Of a DNA stretch of 7,500 bases, positions 1 through 6,262 are shown in pieces (within the stretch, counting starts at the first letter, position 1; each line of letters starts with the position of its first letter). The notes under the pieces were generated by a model. That model was not told the DNA's origin. It searched no databases and was given only the letters and a program-made list of their open reading frames with translations. A program made the translations under genes and the position numbers. Source of the DNA: Desulfobacteraceae bacterium (lineage in GTDB: Bacteria > Desulfobacterota > DSM-4660 > Desulfatiglandales > Desulfatiglandaceae); the NCBI GenBank assembly GCA_030632525.1, contig DAOVUP010000060.1, forward strand, positions 1 to 7,500, read 5' to 3'.

Positions 1-97
1 ATAACATCCGCTCTTTGCCGCTCTATTGCGTGGCAGGCCAGTTCAGGTAGATAGCCTGAAGGCTGTCAGGAAGGACTTAGGCATTTAGGCTGAAAGT
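1..97. other. Gene-free left edge with degenerate AGGCTGAA-type sequence
   Basis: No credible gene is visible here. Two forward frames are open from the left edge but close at 48-50 (TAG) and 52-54 (TAG). One of them could be the last codons of a gene lying outside the window, but 15 to 17 residues give no recognisable family. From about 53 to 95 the sequence repeats a loose AGGCTGAA-like word (AGCCTGAAGGCT at 53-64, TAGGCTGAAAG at 86-96). This looks like decayed simple repeat rather than a regulatory site. Confidence 0.35.
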
Positions 98-259
98 CAA
101 AAGATGAACATCGAACATCCAACGTCCAACATCGAATTTTGAATGAGTATAAACGAAGAAACAGTGCAGGGTCTGGAACAAAGACTATATGCGTATATTG
201 CATGCTCAAATAGTTTTTTACTCGACGTGGTACGTTCGATGTTCGACGTTCATCTTTTT
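98..259. repeat. Imperfect inverted repeat, 38-nt arms around an 86-nt centre
   Basis: The left arm (98-135) and the reverse complement of the right arm (222-259) agree at 32 of 38 positions by my count. Both carry the core AAAAGATGAAC and the word TCGAACATC. Inside each arm a short AACATCGA / AACGTCCA motif recurs, so the arms are themselves low-complexity. The central 86 nt show no gene. I recall similar GAACATCGAACATC-type intergenic sequences from environmental delta-proteobacterial genomes, but that is memory and not tested here. The element lies just past the etfBA terminator. It may be a small non-autonomous palindromic repeat or a folded RNA segment. Confidence 0.6.
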
Positions 260-284
260 CCACTACTGGCTTTCCGGGCATTGT

Positions 285-311
285 AAAAAAATTCTTGTGC
301 TTTTTGCACAA
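285..311 (-). terminator. Rho-independent terminator of the fadR-etfB-etfA unit
   Basis: Read on the minus strand just after the etfA stop codon, the sequence TTGTGC-AAAAA-GCACAA forms a 6-bp stem with a 5-nt loop (295-311). GAA follows, then seven consecutive T residues (285-291). The stem has three GC pairs, so it is modest, but the hairpin followed directly by a U-tract about 30 nt beyond the stop of a leftward gene is the expected arrangement. Confidence 0.7.
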
Positions 312-342
312 AACTCAATTGTTAACTGTCTAAATTTGTACC

Positions 343-1326
343 TTAGAGGTATTTCTTGACCTCTTCAGTCAAAGCAGGAACAACGTAAAAGAGATCGGCC
401 ACCACAGTGTAATCGGCCTTTTGGAATATGGGGGCATCCTCATCCTTGTTGATTGCGACGATTACTTTTGACGTGCTCATGCCGGCTAAATGCTGAATTG
501 CCCCTGATATGCCGCAGGCCACATACAGGTTTGGTGAAACCACTTTACCTGTCTGCCCCACCTGGTCTGAATGAGGTCTCCAGCCTGCATCCACTGCCGA
601 ACGGGAAGCGCCCACACTCGCGCCGATCAGATCGGCAAATTCTTCTAAGATATTGTAATTTTCCGGGCCTTTCATGCCGCGCCCGCCTGAAACTATCTTG
701 TCCGCTTCTGTCAGATCAACCTTGCCACTCTCATCCTCGGCCACATCAACGACCTTTGTCTTGAGGTTCCCATCATCTAAGGTAAAAACCGCATCAACAA
801 CCTCAGCGGACTTAGAGGAGTCAGGTTCGCTGATGCTCATCACTTTCGGTCTGGCTGCTGCCATTTGTGGCAGACTGTTTTCAAAAGTCACTTTTGCGTA
901 GGCCTTGCCCGCATAAATAGGCCTGGTAGCCACAAGATTTCCGTCCTCTATAGCAAAAACAGTGCAGTCCTGGGCCATACCGACATCCAAACTGGCTGCT
1001 AATCTGGCAGCTAAGTCCTTACCCTGAACAGACGCACCCAAGATCAAAATTTGTGGGTCATTGGCCTTGACCAGTTCAGAAATCACAGACACATAAGCGT
1101 CTGTGGTATAGGGCTCCAGTCTGGAGTCGTCAGCAACCAGGACCTTATCCGCGCCGTATTGGCCAAGCTCAGCGGCCGTGCCCTTGATATCGGAACCGAG
1201 CAATATCACTGTCAGCTCCTGACCCAAGGCATCTGCCAGACGCCTCCCTTCACTGACAATTTCGTATGTTATCTTCCGGATCTCTCCACCCCTTTGCTCA
1301 GCAATTGTCCAAACTCCCTGTGCCAT
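343..1326 (-). CDS. etfA: Electron transfer flavoprotein, alpha subunit
   Basis: The 327-residue product is the FAD-binding large subunit of the EtfAB heterodimer. This cytoplasmic carrier takes electrons from acyl-CoA dehydrogenases and passes them to a membrane quinone oxidoreductase or another partner. The N-terminal half is the ETF alpha/beta fold, with RPIYAGKA at about 135-142. The C-terminal FAD domain carries all the usual signatures: SGGRGMK (213-219), ASRSAVDAGW (240-249), QVGQTGK (255-261), CGISGAIQHLAGM (271-283) and NKDEDAPIF (293-301). Length is normal and the frame is intact. The start is an ATG with AAGGAG seven bases upstream (1334-1339). It follows etfB after 113 nt, a wider gap than usual, filled partly by a direct repeat. 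There is no N-terminal ferredoxin domain, so it is the short form of EtfA. Whether the complex bifurcates electrons cannot be settled from these motifs alone. Confidence 0.97.
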   Translation of the reverse strand: MAQGVWTIAEQRGGEIRKITYEIVSEGRRLADALGQELTVILLGSDIKGTAAELGQYGADKVLVADDSRLEPYTTDAYVSVISELVKANDPQILILGASVQGKDLAARLAASLDVGMAQDCTVFAIEDGNLVATRPIYAGKAYAKVTFENSLPQMAAARPKVMSISEPDSSKSAEVVDAVFTLDDGNLKTKVVDVAEDESGKVDLTEADKIVSGGRGMKGPENYNILEEFADLIGASVGASRSAVDAGWRPHSDQVGQTGKVVSPNLYVACGISGAIQHLAGMSTSKVIVAINKDEDAPIFQKADYTVVADLFYVVPALTEEVKKYL

Positions 1327-1333
1327 TTTTTAT

Positions 1334-1339
1334 CTCCTT
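1334..1339 (-). promoter_or_regulatory. Ribosome binding site of etfA
   Basis: The minus strand reads AAGGAG with a 7-nt spacer to the ATG at 1324-1326, which supports the chosen etfA start. Confidence 0.85.
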
Positions 1340-1401
1340 AATTATTATGAGTCATTTCAAGTATATTTCAGGGATTTCTTAACTCTAAGGCATCATTTTT
1401 G

Positions 1402-1431
1402 TTCCTCAATCCGTAATTCCTCAATCCCTCA
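1402..1431. repeat. Two tandem 15-nt units in the etfB-etfA gap
   Basis: TTCCTCAATCCGTAA (1402-1416) is followed directly by TTCCTCAATCCCTCA (1417-1431). The two units match at 13 of 15 positions. A third, weaker TTTCATCAT stretch continues into the end of etfB. The repeat lies in transcribed spacer between etfB and etfA and ends about 9 nt from the etfB stop codon. It has no hairpin potential that I can see. Confidence 0.65.
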
Positions 1432-1439
1432 TTTCATCA

Positions 1440-2234
1440 TCATAGAACTTTCGCCTCTTCGTGGAGCAACTTAGCCAGTTCGGCGGCTTTTTCCTGCGGC
1501 GTCTCCCCTTCAACAATCTTACCTTCCGCTCTCTCAGGTGGGGGCGTTAACTCCAAGATTTTCAGCTTTCTTGCCCCTTCTCCAAATTCCGCACTATCCA
1601 AACCCAGATCAGCAAGGGTTTTTTCCTCAAGAGGCTTTTTCTTGGCCTTCATAATCCCTGGCAAAGAGGCATATCGCGGTTCATTCAAGCCTTTCTGTGC
1701 TGTAATAAGGGCTGGGAGAGTCGCTTCTATGACAAGAGTCTCTCCTTCAATAGGCCTGTCGACCTTGACGGACTTCCCATCCTCTGCCACTTCTACCTTA
1801 ACAATTAATGAAAGCTGTGGAATACCCAACAGTTCCGCAATGGTGGCCCCAACAAAACCGAGGTCTTCATCTACGCCACGCTGGCCGGTAAAGATCAGGT
1901 CATAATCGAGGTCCTTGACAGCCGCAGCTATTGCCTTTGCATTGGCAAGAGAATCACTCCCATCCAAGGCCTCATCGCTGATCAGGATCCCCTTGTCCGC
2001 ACCCATGGCCAGGGCAGTACGGATGGATTCTGTCACCCTTTTTGGGCCAAGACCCACTACAGTAACCTCGCCTCCATGTTTTTCTTTAAGACGCAAGGCC
2101 TCCTCAACGCCAAACTCATCATATGGATTCATGACCCATTTGATATCATCGGTCATAATTGATTTACCATCCGATCCGATCTTGATCTGGCTTTCCGTGT
2201 CCGGCACCTGTTTCAGACAAACTATAATATTCAC
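1440..2234 (-). CDS. etfB: Electron transfer flavoprotein, beta subunit
   Basis: This is the small subunit of the EtfAB electron carrier and the partner of the EtfA encoded next to it. From the GTG at 2232-2234 the product has 264 residues and begins MNIIVCLKQVPDTE, the standard EtfB N-terminus. Other family marks are MNPYDEFGVEEALRLKE (35-51), ALAMGADKGILISD (74-87), FTGQRGVDEDLGFVG (115-129, the nucleotide-contact loop) and the EtfB signature ATLPALITAQKGLNEPRYASLPGI (171-194, quoted only as the family's conserved strand-loop). An in-frame TTG eight codons upstream (2256-2258) would lengthen the protein. I prefer the GTG because AGGAGG lies five bases before it and family members start there. 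It follows the TetR gene after 59 nt with no terminator between them, so co-transcription is likely. Confidence 0.96.
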   Translation of the reverse strand: MNIIVCLKQVPDTESQIKIGSDGKSIMTDDIKWVMNPYDEFGVEEALRLKEKHGGEVTVVGLGPKRVTESIRTALAMGADKGILISDEALDGSDSLANAKAIAAAVKDLDYDLIFTGQRGVDEDLGFVGATIAELLGIPQLSLIVKVEVAEDGKSVKVDRPIEGETLVIEATLPALITAQKGLNEPRYASLPGIMKAKKKPLEEKTLADLGLDSAEFGEGARKLKILELTPPPERAEGKIVEGETPQEKAAELAKLLHEEAKVL

Positions 2235-2239
2235 TCTAT

Positions 2240-2245
2240 CCTCCT
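2240..2245 (-). promoter_or_regulatory. Ribosome binding site that sets the etfB GTG start
   Basis: A perfect AGGAGG on the minus strand stands five bases before the GTG at 2232-2234. This favours the GTG over the upstream in-frame TTG at 2256-2258. Confidence 0.85.
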
Positions 2246-2293
2246 TCCCTACAACCAAGTTTCGGTTAACAAATTATGGTCGCCTTTATTTTT

Positions 2294-2884
2294 TTAAGCC
2301 CTAATACCATTTAAAAAATATTCGCTGATTTGCCCTGCAAGCGTCCTGATATCATAATGTCTGCGACTTGACAATACCCAAAATCTGGACACCTCATCCA
2401 AGGCCCCAAAAAATGCCCTTTTCGCCACTTTGGGAATCACATCCTTCTTGAAAATACCCCTTTTTTGGCCCTCGCTGATGATATCCTCAATTATGTCTAA
2501 ATACTGAATGAATTTTTCATTTTTATATTCCTTCATAAACTTGCCGCTCTGCCGCAGCTCCACCTGAATAATCTCAGCCATGTCCTGGTTCTTTTCGATA
2601 AGGCCAAGATGTGTTGATGCAAATCGCTCAAGTCTCTTTGCAGGGTCATCTATCCCAGAGATCTGCGTTTCCATATTATCAATCACGGCCTTCATCTGTT
2701 CCTCGAAAAGAGAAATCAGAATATCATCTTTGTTTTCAAAATAGATGTAGATAGTGCCATCGGCAACCTTAGCCTCTTTGGCAATTTCCGATATTTTGGA
2801 TTGGTAGAAGCCCCTTTTTGCAAAAACCTTGGTGGCAGCCTCTATAATCCGATGATATTTTTCATTGTTTTTTCTTTTGCCCAT
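2294..2884 (-). CDS. fadR: TetR-family regulator, Bacillus FadR-like (fatty acid degradation repressor)
   Basis: The 196-residue product is a one-domain-pair TetR repressor. The DNA-binding domain spans about residues 9-56, with the helix-turn-helix at about 30-49 (KISEIAKEAKVADGTIYIYF). The ligand-binding helices follow, including IIQVELRQSGKF at 105-116. Wording such as VADGTIYIYFENKDDILISLF and QVELRQS is very close to what I recall of Bacillus subtilis FadR (YsiA), which is released from DNA by long-chain acyl-CoA. It is unrelated to the GntR-type FadR of E. coli. The gene heads the etfB-etfA unit, as FadR sits with etfBA in Bacillus. A perfect FadR-type palindrome lies 17 nt upstream of the ATG, so autorepression and control of etfBA are likely. 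The Shine-Dalgarno sequence is weak. The ligand is inferred and could be another acyl-CoA. Confidence 0.9.
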   Translation of the reverse strand: MGKRKNNEKYHRIIEAATKVFAKRGFYQSKISEIAKEAKVADGTIYIYFENKDDILISLFEEQMKAVIDNMETQISGIDDPAKRLERFASTHLGLIEKNQDMAEIIQVELRQSGKFMKEYKNEKFIQYLDIIEDIISEGQKRGIFKKDVIPKVAKRAFFGALDEVSRFWVLSSRRHYDIRTLAGQISEYFLNGIRA

Positions 2885-2901
2885 AGTTTATCAACCGCCA
2901 A

Positions 2902-2919
2902 TGAATGATTATTCATTCA
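2902..2919 (-). promoter_or_regulatory. FadR-type operator palindrome
   Basis: The minus strand reads TGAATGAATAATCATTCA, with perfect 7-bp arms (TGAATGA / TCATTCA) around a 4-nt centre. It matches, as I remember it, the Bacillus FadR consensus TGAATGANTANTCATTCA at every fixed position. It overlaps the predicted transcription start of the TetR gene and lies 17 nt before its ATG, so a bound repressor would block transcription of fadR-etfB-etfA. Confidence 0.85.
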
Positions 2920-2924
2920 CGAAG

Positions 2925-2953
2925 CGAATACCATTGCATGCAAACAGTGTCAA
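2925..2953 (-). promoter_or_regulatory. Predicted promoter of fadR-etfB-etfA
   Basis: On the minus strand a consensus -35 box TTGACA (2948-2953) is separated by exactly 17 bp from TATTCG (2925-2930), a weak -10 box matching three of six positions. The transcription start would fall near 2918, at the edge of the operator palindrome. The perfect -35 box, the ideal spacing and the adjoining operator support it. The poor -10 box is the main doubt. Confidence 0.55.
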
Positions 2954-3126
2954 GGGTTTTTCTATGCTTTTCTATCAGATTTTATAAAACCGTGGAAACT
3001 TGAACCTGGGTTGTTGGAAGGCCGAAAATGTGATGGTTGAAATCATGCCCCTACGAATGATCATAATTCGCAATCTCTCAATCAACATAAGAGAAATTTC
3101 CATATCCGCATAAAATTTATTTGGAA

Positions 3127-3147
3127 TAACTTCTTGACAAGAAATTA
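3127..3147 (+). promoter_or_regulatory. Near-perfect 21-bp palindrome over the rightward -35 box (putative operator)
   Basis: The core TTCTTG-A-CAAGAA is a perfect 6-bp inverted repeat around position 3137. It is extended by TAA at the left end and TTA at the right end, with one mismatch between, giving 9 paired positions out of 10. The TTGACA -35 hexamer (3134-3139) lies inside it, a classical place for a repressor. The sequence is unlike the FadR-type box, so a different regulator is implied. Confidence 0.55.
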
Positions 3148-3162
3148 GCGGCTGAACTAAAT
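3134..3162 (+). promoter_or_regulatory. Predicted promoter of the rightward transporter operon
   Basis: TTGACA (3134-3139) is a consensus -35 box. Downstream, CTAAAT follows at 17-bp spacing (3157-3162), or TAAATT at 18 bp, both weak -10 matches. Transcription would begin near 3169. That leaves a very short leader if the ATG at 3181 is used, or a normal one if translation starts further in. Confidence 0.45.
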
Positions 3163-3180
3163 TTTGCAGACTATTCTAAC

Positions 3181-4047
3181 ATGCACAATTTGGGTGATAG
3201 GGTTAAGGTGACTAACAATCATAAAATGAAAGCCTTTAGCGGGGAACCGAACATCTTCACCCCCACCCGACCAGAAGAAAGCCAGGCCGAGCTGAAGGTG
3301 GAAAACCTCACCCTAAAGTTTGGTGGAATTACTGCGCTGAACAAAATCGATCTCTCTGCCCATAACGGAGAGCTGATTTCCATAATTGGCCCAAATGGCG
3401 CAGGGAAGACAACCCTGTTGAACTGTATTGCCGGCCATGATACAGCCAGAGAGGCCCGGATTTCTTTCAACGGAAAAGATATAACTCACCTCTCAACCCA
3501 TCATCTTGCTAAAATCGGAATCGGCCGAACCTATCAGAATATTGAGCTTTTCCAAAGTATGACAGTGCTGTCAAATATGATGTTAGCCCGGCATGCTCAC
3601 TATAAATATAATGTTGGACAAGCCTCTCTTTTCTTAAAGAACGTACGAAACGAAGAGGTTCGCCACCGAGAGGTTTTAGAGGAATTAATCGACTTCTTAG
3701 AGATCGAATCAATCCGGAAAGAGATCGTAGGCAGTCTGCCTTACGGGATGAGAAAGCGTGTTGAACTTGGCTGCGCGTTGGCATTGCAACCGAAACTTCT
3801 CATGCTCGACGAGCCGTTTGCAGGAATAACATTAGAGGAAAAGGAGGACATGGTACGGTTCTTGGTTGAATTAAATGAGGCATGGAACCAGACCATAATA
3901 TTGGTTGAACATAACTTGTCCATGGTTATGAGCATCTCAAAGAGAGTAGCGGTGTTGGATTTTGGGGTCAAAATTGCGGAAGGATCTCCGGATTTCGTTC
4001 AAAACCATCCTCAAGTCATTAAGGCATATCTCGGGGACGTCTCCTAA
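3181..4047 (+). CDS. livG: LIV-type ABC transporter ATP-binding protein (LivG-like)
   Basis: This is one of the two cytoplasmic ATPases that power a branched-chain amino acid / carboxylate-type importer with the LivH- and LivM-like permeases downstream. In the 288-residue reading, Walker A is GPNGAGKTT (70-78), the Q-loop is RTYQN (116-120), the signature is LPYGMRKRVELG (186-197), Walker B is LLMLDEP (206-212), and the switch histidine is in VEHN (242-245). The LPYG-type signature and the C-terminal VLDFGVKIAEGSPDFVQNHP resemble the LivG subgroup found beside acyl-CoA synthetases rather than classic E. coli LivG. The ABC domain begins near residue 37, so there is an unusual polar N-terminal extension. 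The ATG at 3181 has no ribosome site. The GTG at 3208 and the ATG at 3226 are alternative starts, so the N-terminus is unsure. The substrate is unknown. Confidence 0.92.
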   Translation: MHNLGDRVKVTNNHKMKAFSGEPNIFTPTRPEESQAELKVENLTLKFGGITALNKIDLSAHNGELISIIGPNGAGKTTLLNCIAGHDTAREARISFNGKDITHLSTHHLAKIGIGRTYQNIELFQSMTVLSNMMLARHAHYKYNVGQASLFLKNVRNEEVRHREVLEELIDFLEIESIRKEIVGSLPYGMRKRVELGCALALQPKLLMLDEPFAGITLEEKEDMVRFLVELNEAWNQTIILVEHNLSMVMSISKRVAVLDFGVKIAEGSPDFVQNHPQVIKAYLGDVS

Positions 4048-4052
4048 ATCGT

Positions 4053-4077
4053 AACCGTTCACGGGTTCAGGGTTAGG
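4053..4077. repeat. Short CGGGTTN-type repeat between livG and the AMP-binding gene
   Basis: After the livG stop codon the sequence holds AACC, then CGGGTTC (4062-4068), AGGGTTA (4069-4075) and the start of another unit. These are heptamers of the same kind as the longer array at 6263-6304. The AACC (4053-4056) can pair with GGTT (4064-4067) as a small stem. An A-rich stretch follows rather than a T-run, so it is not a rightward terminator. Confidence 0.45.
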
Positions 4078-4108
4078 GAAAAATAAAAATAAAGAATATC
4101 CGGCGAAG

Positions 4109-5365
4109 ATGAGTGGTCAACAAAAATTGAATGCTATAAATAACAATATTGAGCATATTGACGAGGAATCTTTATCGTCCTTAGTTCGGTTTACCTTGCC
4201 CCAGATCTTGCTGAGACAGGCGGAAAAACTGGGCTCTGACAGGATCGCCCTCAGGGAAAAGGCATATGGGATATGGCAGACTTATAGCTGGAGAGATTAT
4301 TTTCGCTACGCGAAACTTGTTGGGATGGGCTTATTTGCTCTCGGTCTCAAAAGAGGAGAAAAGGTAGGGCTAATCATAGAAAATAACCCGGAATGGCTTT
4401 TTTCAGAGTTGGGGGCCCAATCTGTGGGAGGAGTTGTACTCCCCCTCTTTCCCACATCGGCAGCCAAACAACTGGTTAAAATGCTCAACCGCGTTGAAGC
4501 AGCATACATCTTTGCCCAGGACCAGAAACAGGTAGACAAGCTTCTTGCATACAGGGAAGACCTTCCACATACAAGGTGCGTCATTTACACCGATCCGACC
4601 GGAATGAGGACCTATCGGGATAACCCCTGGCTAATCAGCTTTAGTCAGCTCCTTGACCTTGGGGGGGAATTGGATAACGAACAACTTGACCTTTTTAATA
4701 CGGCATTGTGGGAAGGAAATCCAGATGATATTGCGCTGATGCTGATGACATCAGGCGCGACCGGAGAGCCCAAATTGGCCATGTTGAGTCACAGCAATAT
4801 TACCGATATGGCCTCCAGATGGATCAAAACAGCCCCCATAGGCATAGGAGACAACTGGATTTCCTTTACGCCTACGGCCTGGTTTATAGACCAGATATGG
4901 AGTGTAGGGATCGCTCTTTGCGGCGGATTGATCGGTAATTTCCCCGAGACCGCTGAAACCGCTGTAGAAGACTGCAGAGAGATCGGGCCTACCGTTATCA
5001 TCACATCTTCCGGGTTCTGGGAGGATCTCGCATCAATAATAAGGATCGAGATAAATAATTCAGGTTTTATCAAACGTCGTCTTTATAATCTGTCCCAAGA
5101 TATAGGAAGAGAGATTGTTGATCTTGAATCAGAGAAAAAAAGGGTCTCTGCGCGTTTGAAAACCCTTAGGTGGCTAAGTACCCTGATCGTGTCGCGACCT
5201 CTCTTGGATCGTATCGGCTGCCTCAATTTCCGTGTAGCCTACACAGAAGGACATCCGATAAGTCCCAAAGTAATTCAATTTTTCAGGGCCAACGGACTGA
5301 ATCCTAAGCAGTGCTACGAGACTGTAGGGGCCATAGAGAAAACAGTAGGAATTTTGACGGTGTAA
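4109..5365 (+). CDS. Truncated AMP-binding acyl-CoA synthetase homologue, possibly inactive
   Basis: The 418-residue product aligns by eye with the N-terminal domain of long-chain acyl-CoA synthetases, the enzymes that join a carboxylic acid to CoA using ATP. Members of this transporter-linked group usually have over 600 residues. This one stops right after the region that should hold the YGxTE adenylation motif, so the last part of the large domain and the whole C-terminal lid domain with its catalytic lysine are missing. Remaining motifs have drifted. The ATP loop reads MTSGATGEPKLAML (213-226) instead of TSGTTGxPKG. The PPRxWE motif reads TSSGFWE (299-305). The GGAxL loop reads TEGHPIS (379-385). 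YGxTE is replaced by CYETVGAIE (402-410). The frame is otherwise clean, and livH follows after 16 nt. It may be a decaying gene or a retained non-catalytic protein that binds substrate beside the transporter. Free ligase activity is unlikely. Confidence 0.85.
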   Translation: MSGQQKLNAINNNIEHIDEESLSSLVRFTLPQILLRQAEKLGSDRIALREKAYGIWQTYSWRDYFRYAKLVGMGLFALGLKRGEKVGLIIENNPEWLFSELGAQSVGGVVLPLFPTSAAKQLVKMLNRVEAAYIFAQDQKQVDKLLAYREDLPHTRCVIYTDPTGMRTYRDNPWLISFSQLLDLGGELDNEQLDLFNTALWEGNPDDIALMLMTSGATGEPKLAMLSHSNITDMASRWIKTAPIGIGDNWISFTPTAWFIDQIWSVGIALCGGLIGNFPETAETAVEDCREIGPTVIITSSGFWEDLASIIRIEINNSGFIKRRLYNLSQDIGREIVDLESEKKRVSARLKTLRWLSTLIVSRPLLDRIGCLNFRVAYTEGHPISPKVIQFFRANGLNPKQCYETVGAIEKTVGILTV

Positions 5366-5381
5366 GAGGGTCTTTCCTGAT

Positions 5382-6260
5382 ATGGATTTTTTTCTTCAGC
5401 TTTTGGCAAATGGCATTTCTTTAGGTTTTCTTTACGCCCTTTCCGCGCTCGGATTTGTCATGATTTTCAAATCGAGTAATGTGCTAAACTTTGCCCACGG
5501 GGCGCTTATGGCAATAGGCGCCTTTCTCTTTCTCGCCCTATCTGTCTGGGCCGATCTTCCCATTATTTTGGCATTTGCATTGACGTTAGCCGGAAGCTTC
5601 ACACTCGGTTTCTTGCTCGAGAAATTTTTTCTCCGCCCTTTGATGGGAAAAGCCCTTATATCTGTAATTATTTTGACCTTGGGGTTAGCACTCATGTTTC
5701 GGGGATTGCTGACCTTCATTCTTGGAGAAAATATATACAATTACCCCAAGTTTTTACCCGAAACTCTTTCTTTGAAGTGGGGGGGCATTCAGGTTTCAGC
5801 CGTTTACGTCGCTGCATTCATAATAGGAACACTGTCCCTTATCGTGTTTGGGCTCTTATATAAATATTCTTCACAAGGGATCTATATGAGATCCGTAGCT
5901 GATAACAAGCCCGCGGCCCTCTCTCTTGGAGTTAATATAAAAAGGAGTTTTGCCCTTTCATGGGCCATTGCTGCGCTGGTTTGCGCCATAAGTGGCGTCT
6001 TCTTTGGCATTATCAACGGGGTCAATGTTCAGGCACTGAACTCGATAGGTCTAAAGATAATCCCTGTTGTGATCTTAGGCGGTCTGGGGAGTATCCGTGG
6101 AGCTATTCTTGGCGGTGTTATTATCGGCCTGTTAGAGACTTTTACCGGTGCGTACATCTCCTCTTCTTTACGGCAAATCATGCCCTATATTGTACTTGTC
6201 TTCATCCTTATGGTAAAACCGTACGGTCTCTTTGGTCTGATGGAAACAAAACGGGCATAA
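5382..6260 (+). CDS. livH: LIV-type ABC transporter permease (LivH-like)
   Basis: The 292-residue integral membrane protein is very hydrophobic and should cross the membrane about eight times. It forms half of the transport channel with the LivM-like protein. Family marks are NGISLGFLYALSALGFVMIF (10-29) with NFAHGALMAIGAF (36-48), the cytoplasmic coupling segment MRSVADNKPAALSLGVNI (169-186) that contacts the ATPase, and VVILGGLGSIRGAILGGVI (229-247). Length is normal for LivH. The ATG lies 16 nt after the stop of the AMP-binding gene with only a poor ribosome site (AGAGGG, 5365-5370), so translation may be coupled to the upstream gene. The substrate cannot be read from the permease. The neighbouring acyl-CoA synthetase remnant and etfBA point to a carboxylic acid as readily as to an amino acid. 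Confidence 0.93.
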   Translation: MDFFLQLLANGISLGFLYALSALGFVMIFKSSNVLNFAHGALMAIGAFLFLALSVWADLPIILAFALTLAGSFTLGFLLEKFFLRPLMGKALISVIILTLGLALMFRGLLTFILGENIYNYPKFLPETLSLKWGGIQVSAVYVAAFIIGTLSLIVFGLLYKYSSQGIYMRSVADNKPAALSLGVNIKRSFALSWAIAALVCAISGVFFGIINGVNVQALNSIGLKIIPVVILGGLGSIRGAILGGVIIGLLETFTGAYISSSLRQIMPYIVLVFILMVKPYGLFGLMETKRA

Positions 6261-6262
6261 TT

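Noticed and set aside
1..54. Possible end of an upstream rightward gene
   Set aside because: Two frames are open for 15 to 17 codons from the edge, but such a short stretch is expected by chance and matches nothing I recognise.
53..64. AGCCTGAAGGCT hairpin
   Set aside because: The perfect arms leave a 2-nt loop, too tight for a stable hairpin, and no T-run follows.
140..150. TGAATGAGTAT half-site resembling the FadR box
   Set aside because: The right arm is missing, no gene starts nearby, and it lies in the repeat region.
66..311. Open frame of 81 codons on the minus strand
   Set aside because: It runs through both arms of the inverted repeat and the etfA terminator. Its residues (for example CWTLDVRCSS) simply translate the repeat, there is no ribosome site, and no family is recognisable.
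453..1341. Open frames on the plus strand opposite etfA
   Set aside because: They are antisense to a complete, well-conserved etfA, are rich in Ser/Pro/Arg, and lack family motifs. They are shadows of etfA codon use.
1642..2304. Open frames on the plus strand opposite etfB
   Set aside because: They lie wholly opposite etfB, have low-complexity composition, and have no supporting start signals.
2505..2523. FadR-box-like TGAATGA...TCATTT inside the regulator gene
   Set aside because: The spacing and right arm do not fit the consensus, and the bases are explained by coding for the conserved helix residues.
5340..5381. Frameshift as the cause of the short acyl-CoA synthetase homologue
   Set aside because: livH starts 16 nt after the stop and its reading is intact, so the missing C-terminal part is not present in another frame downstream.
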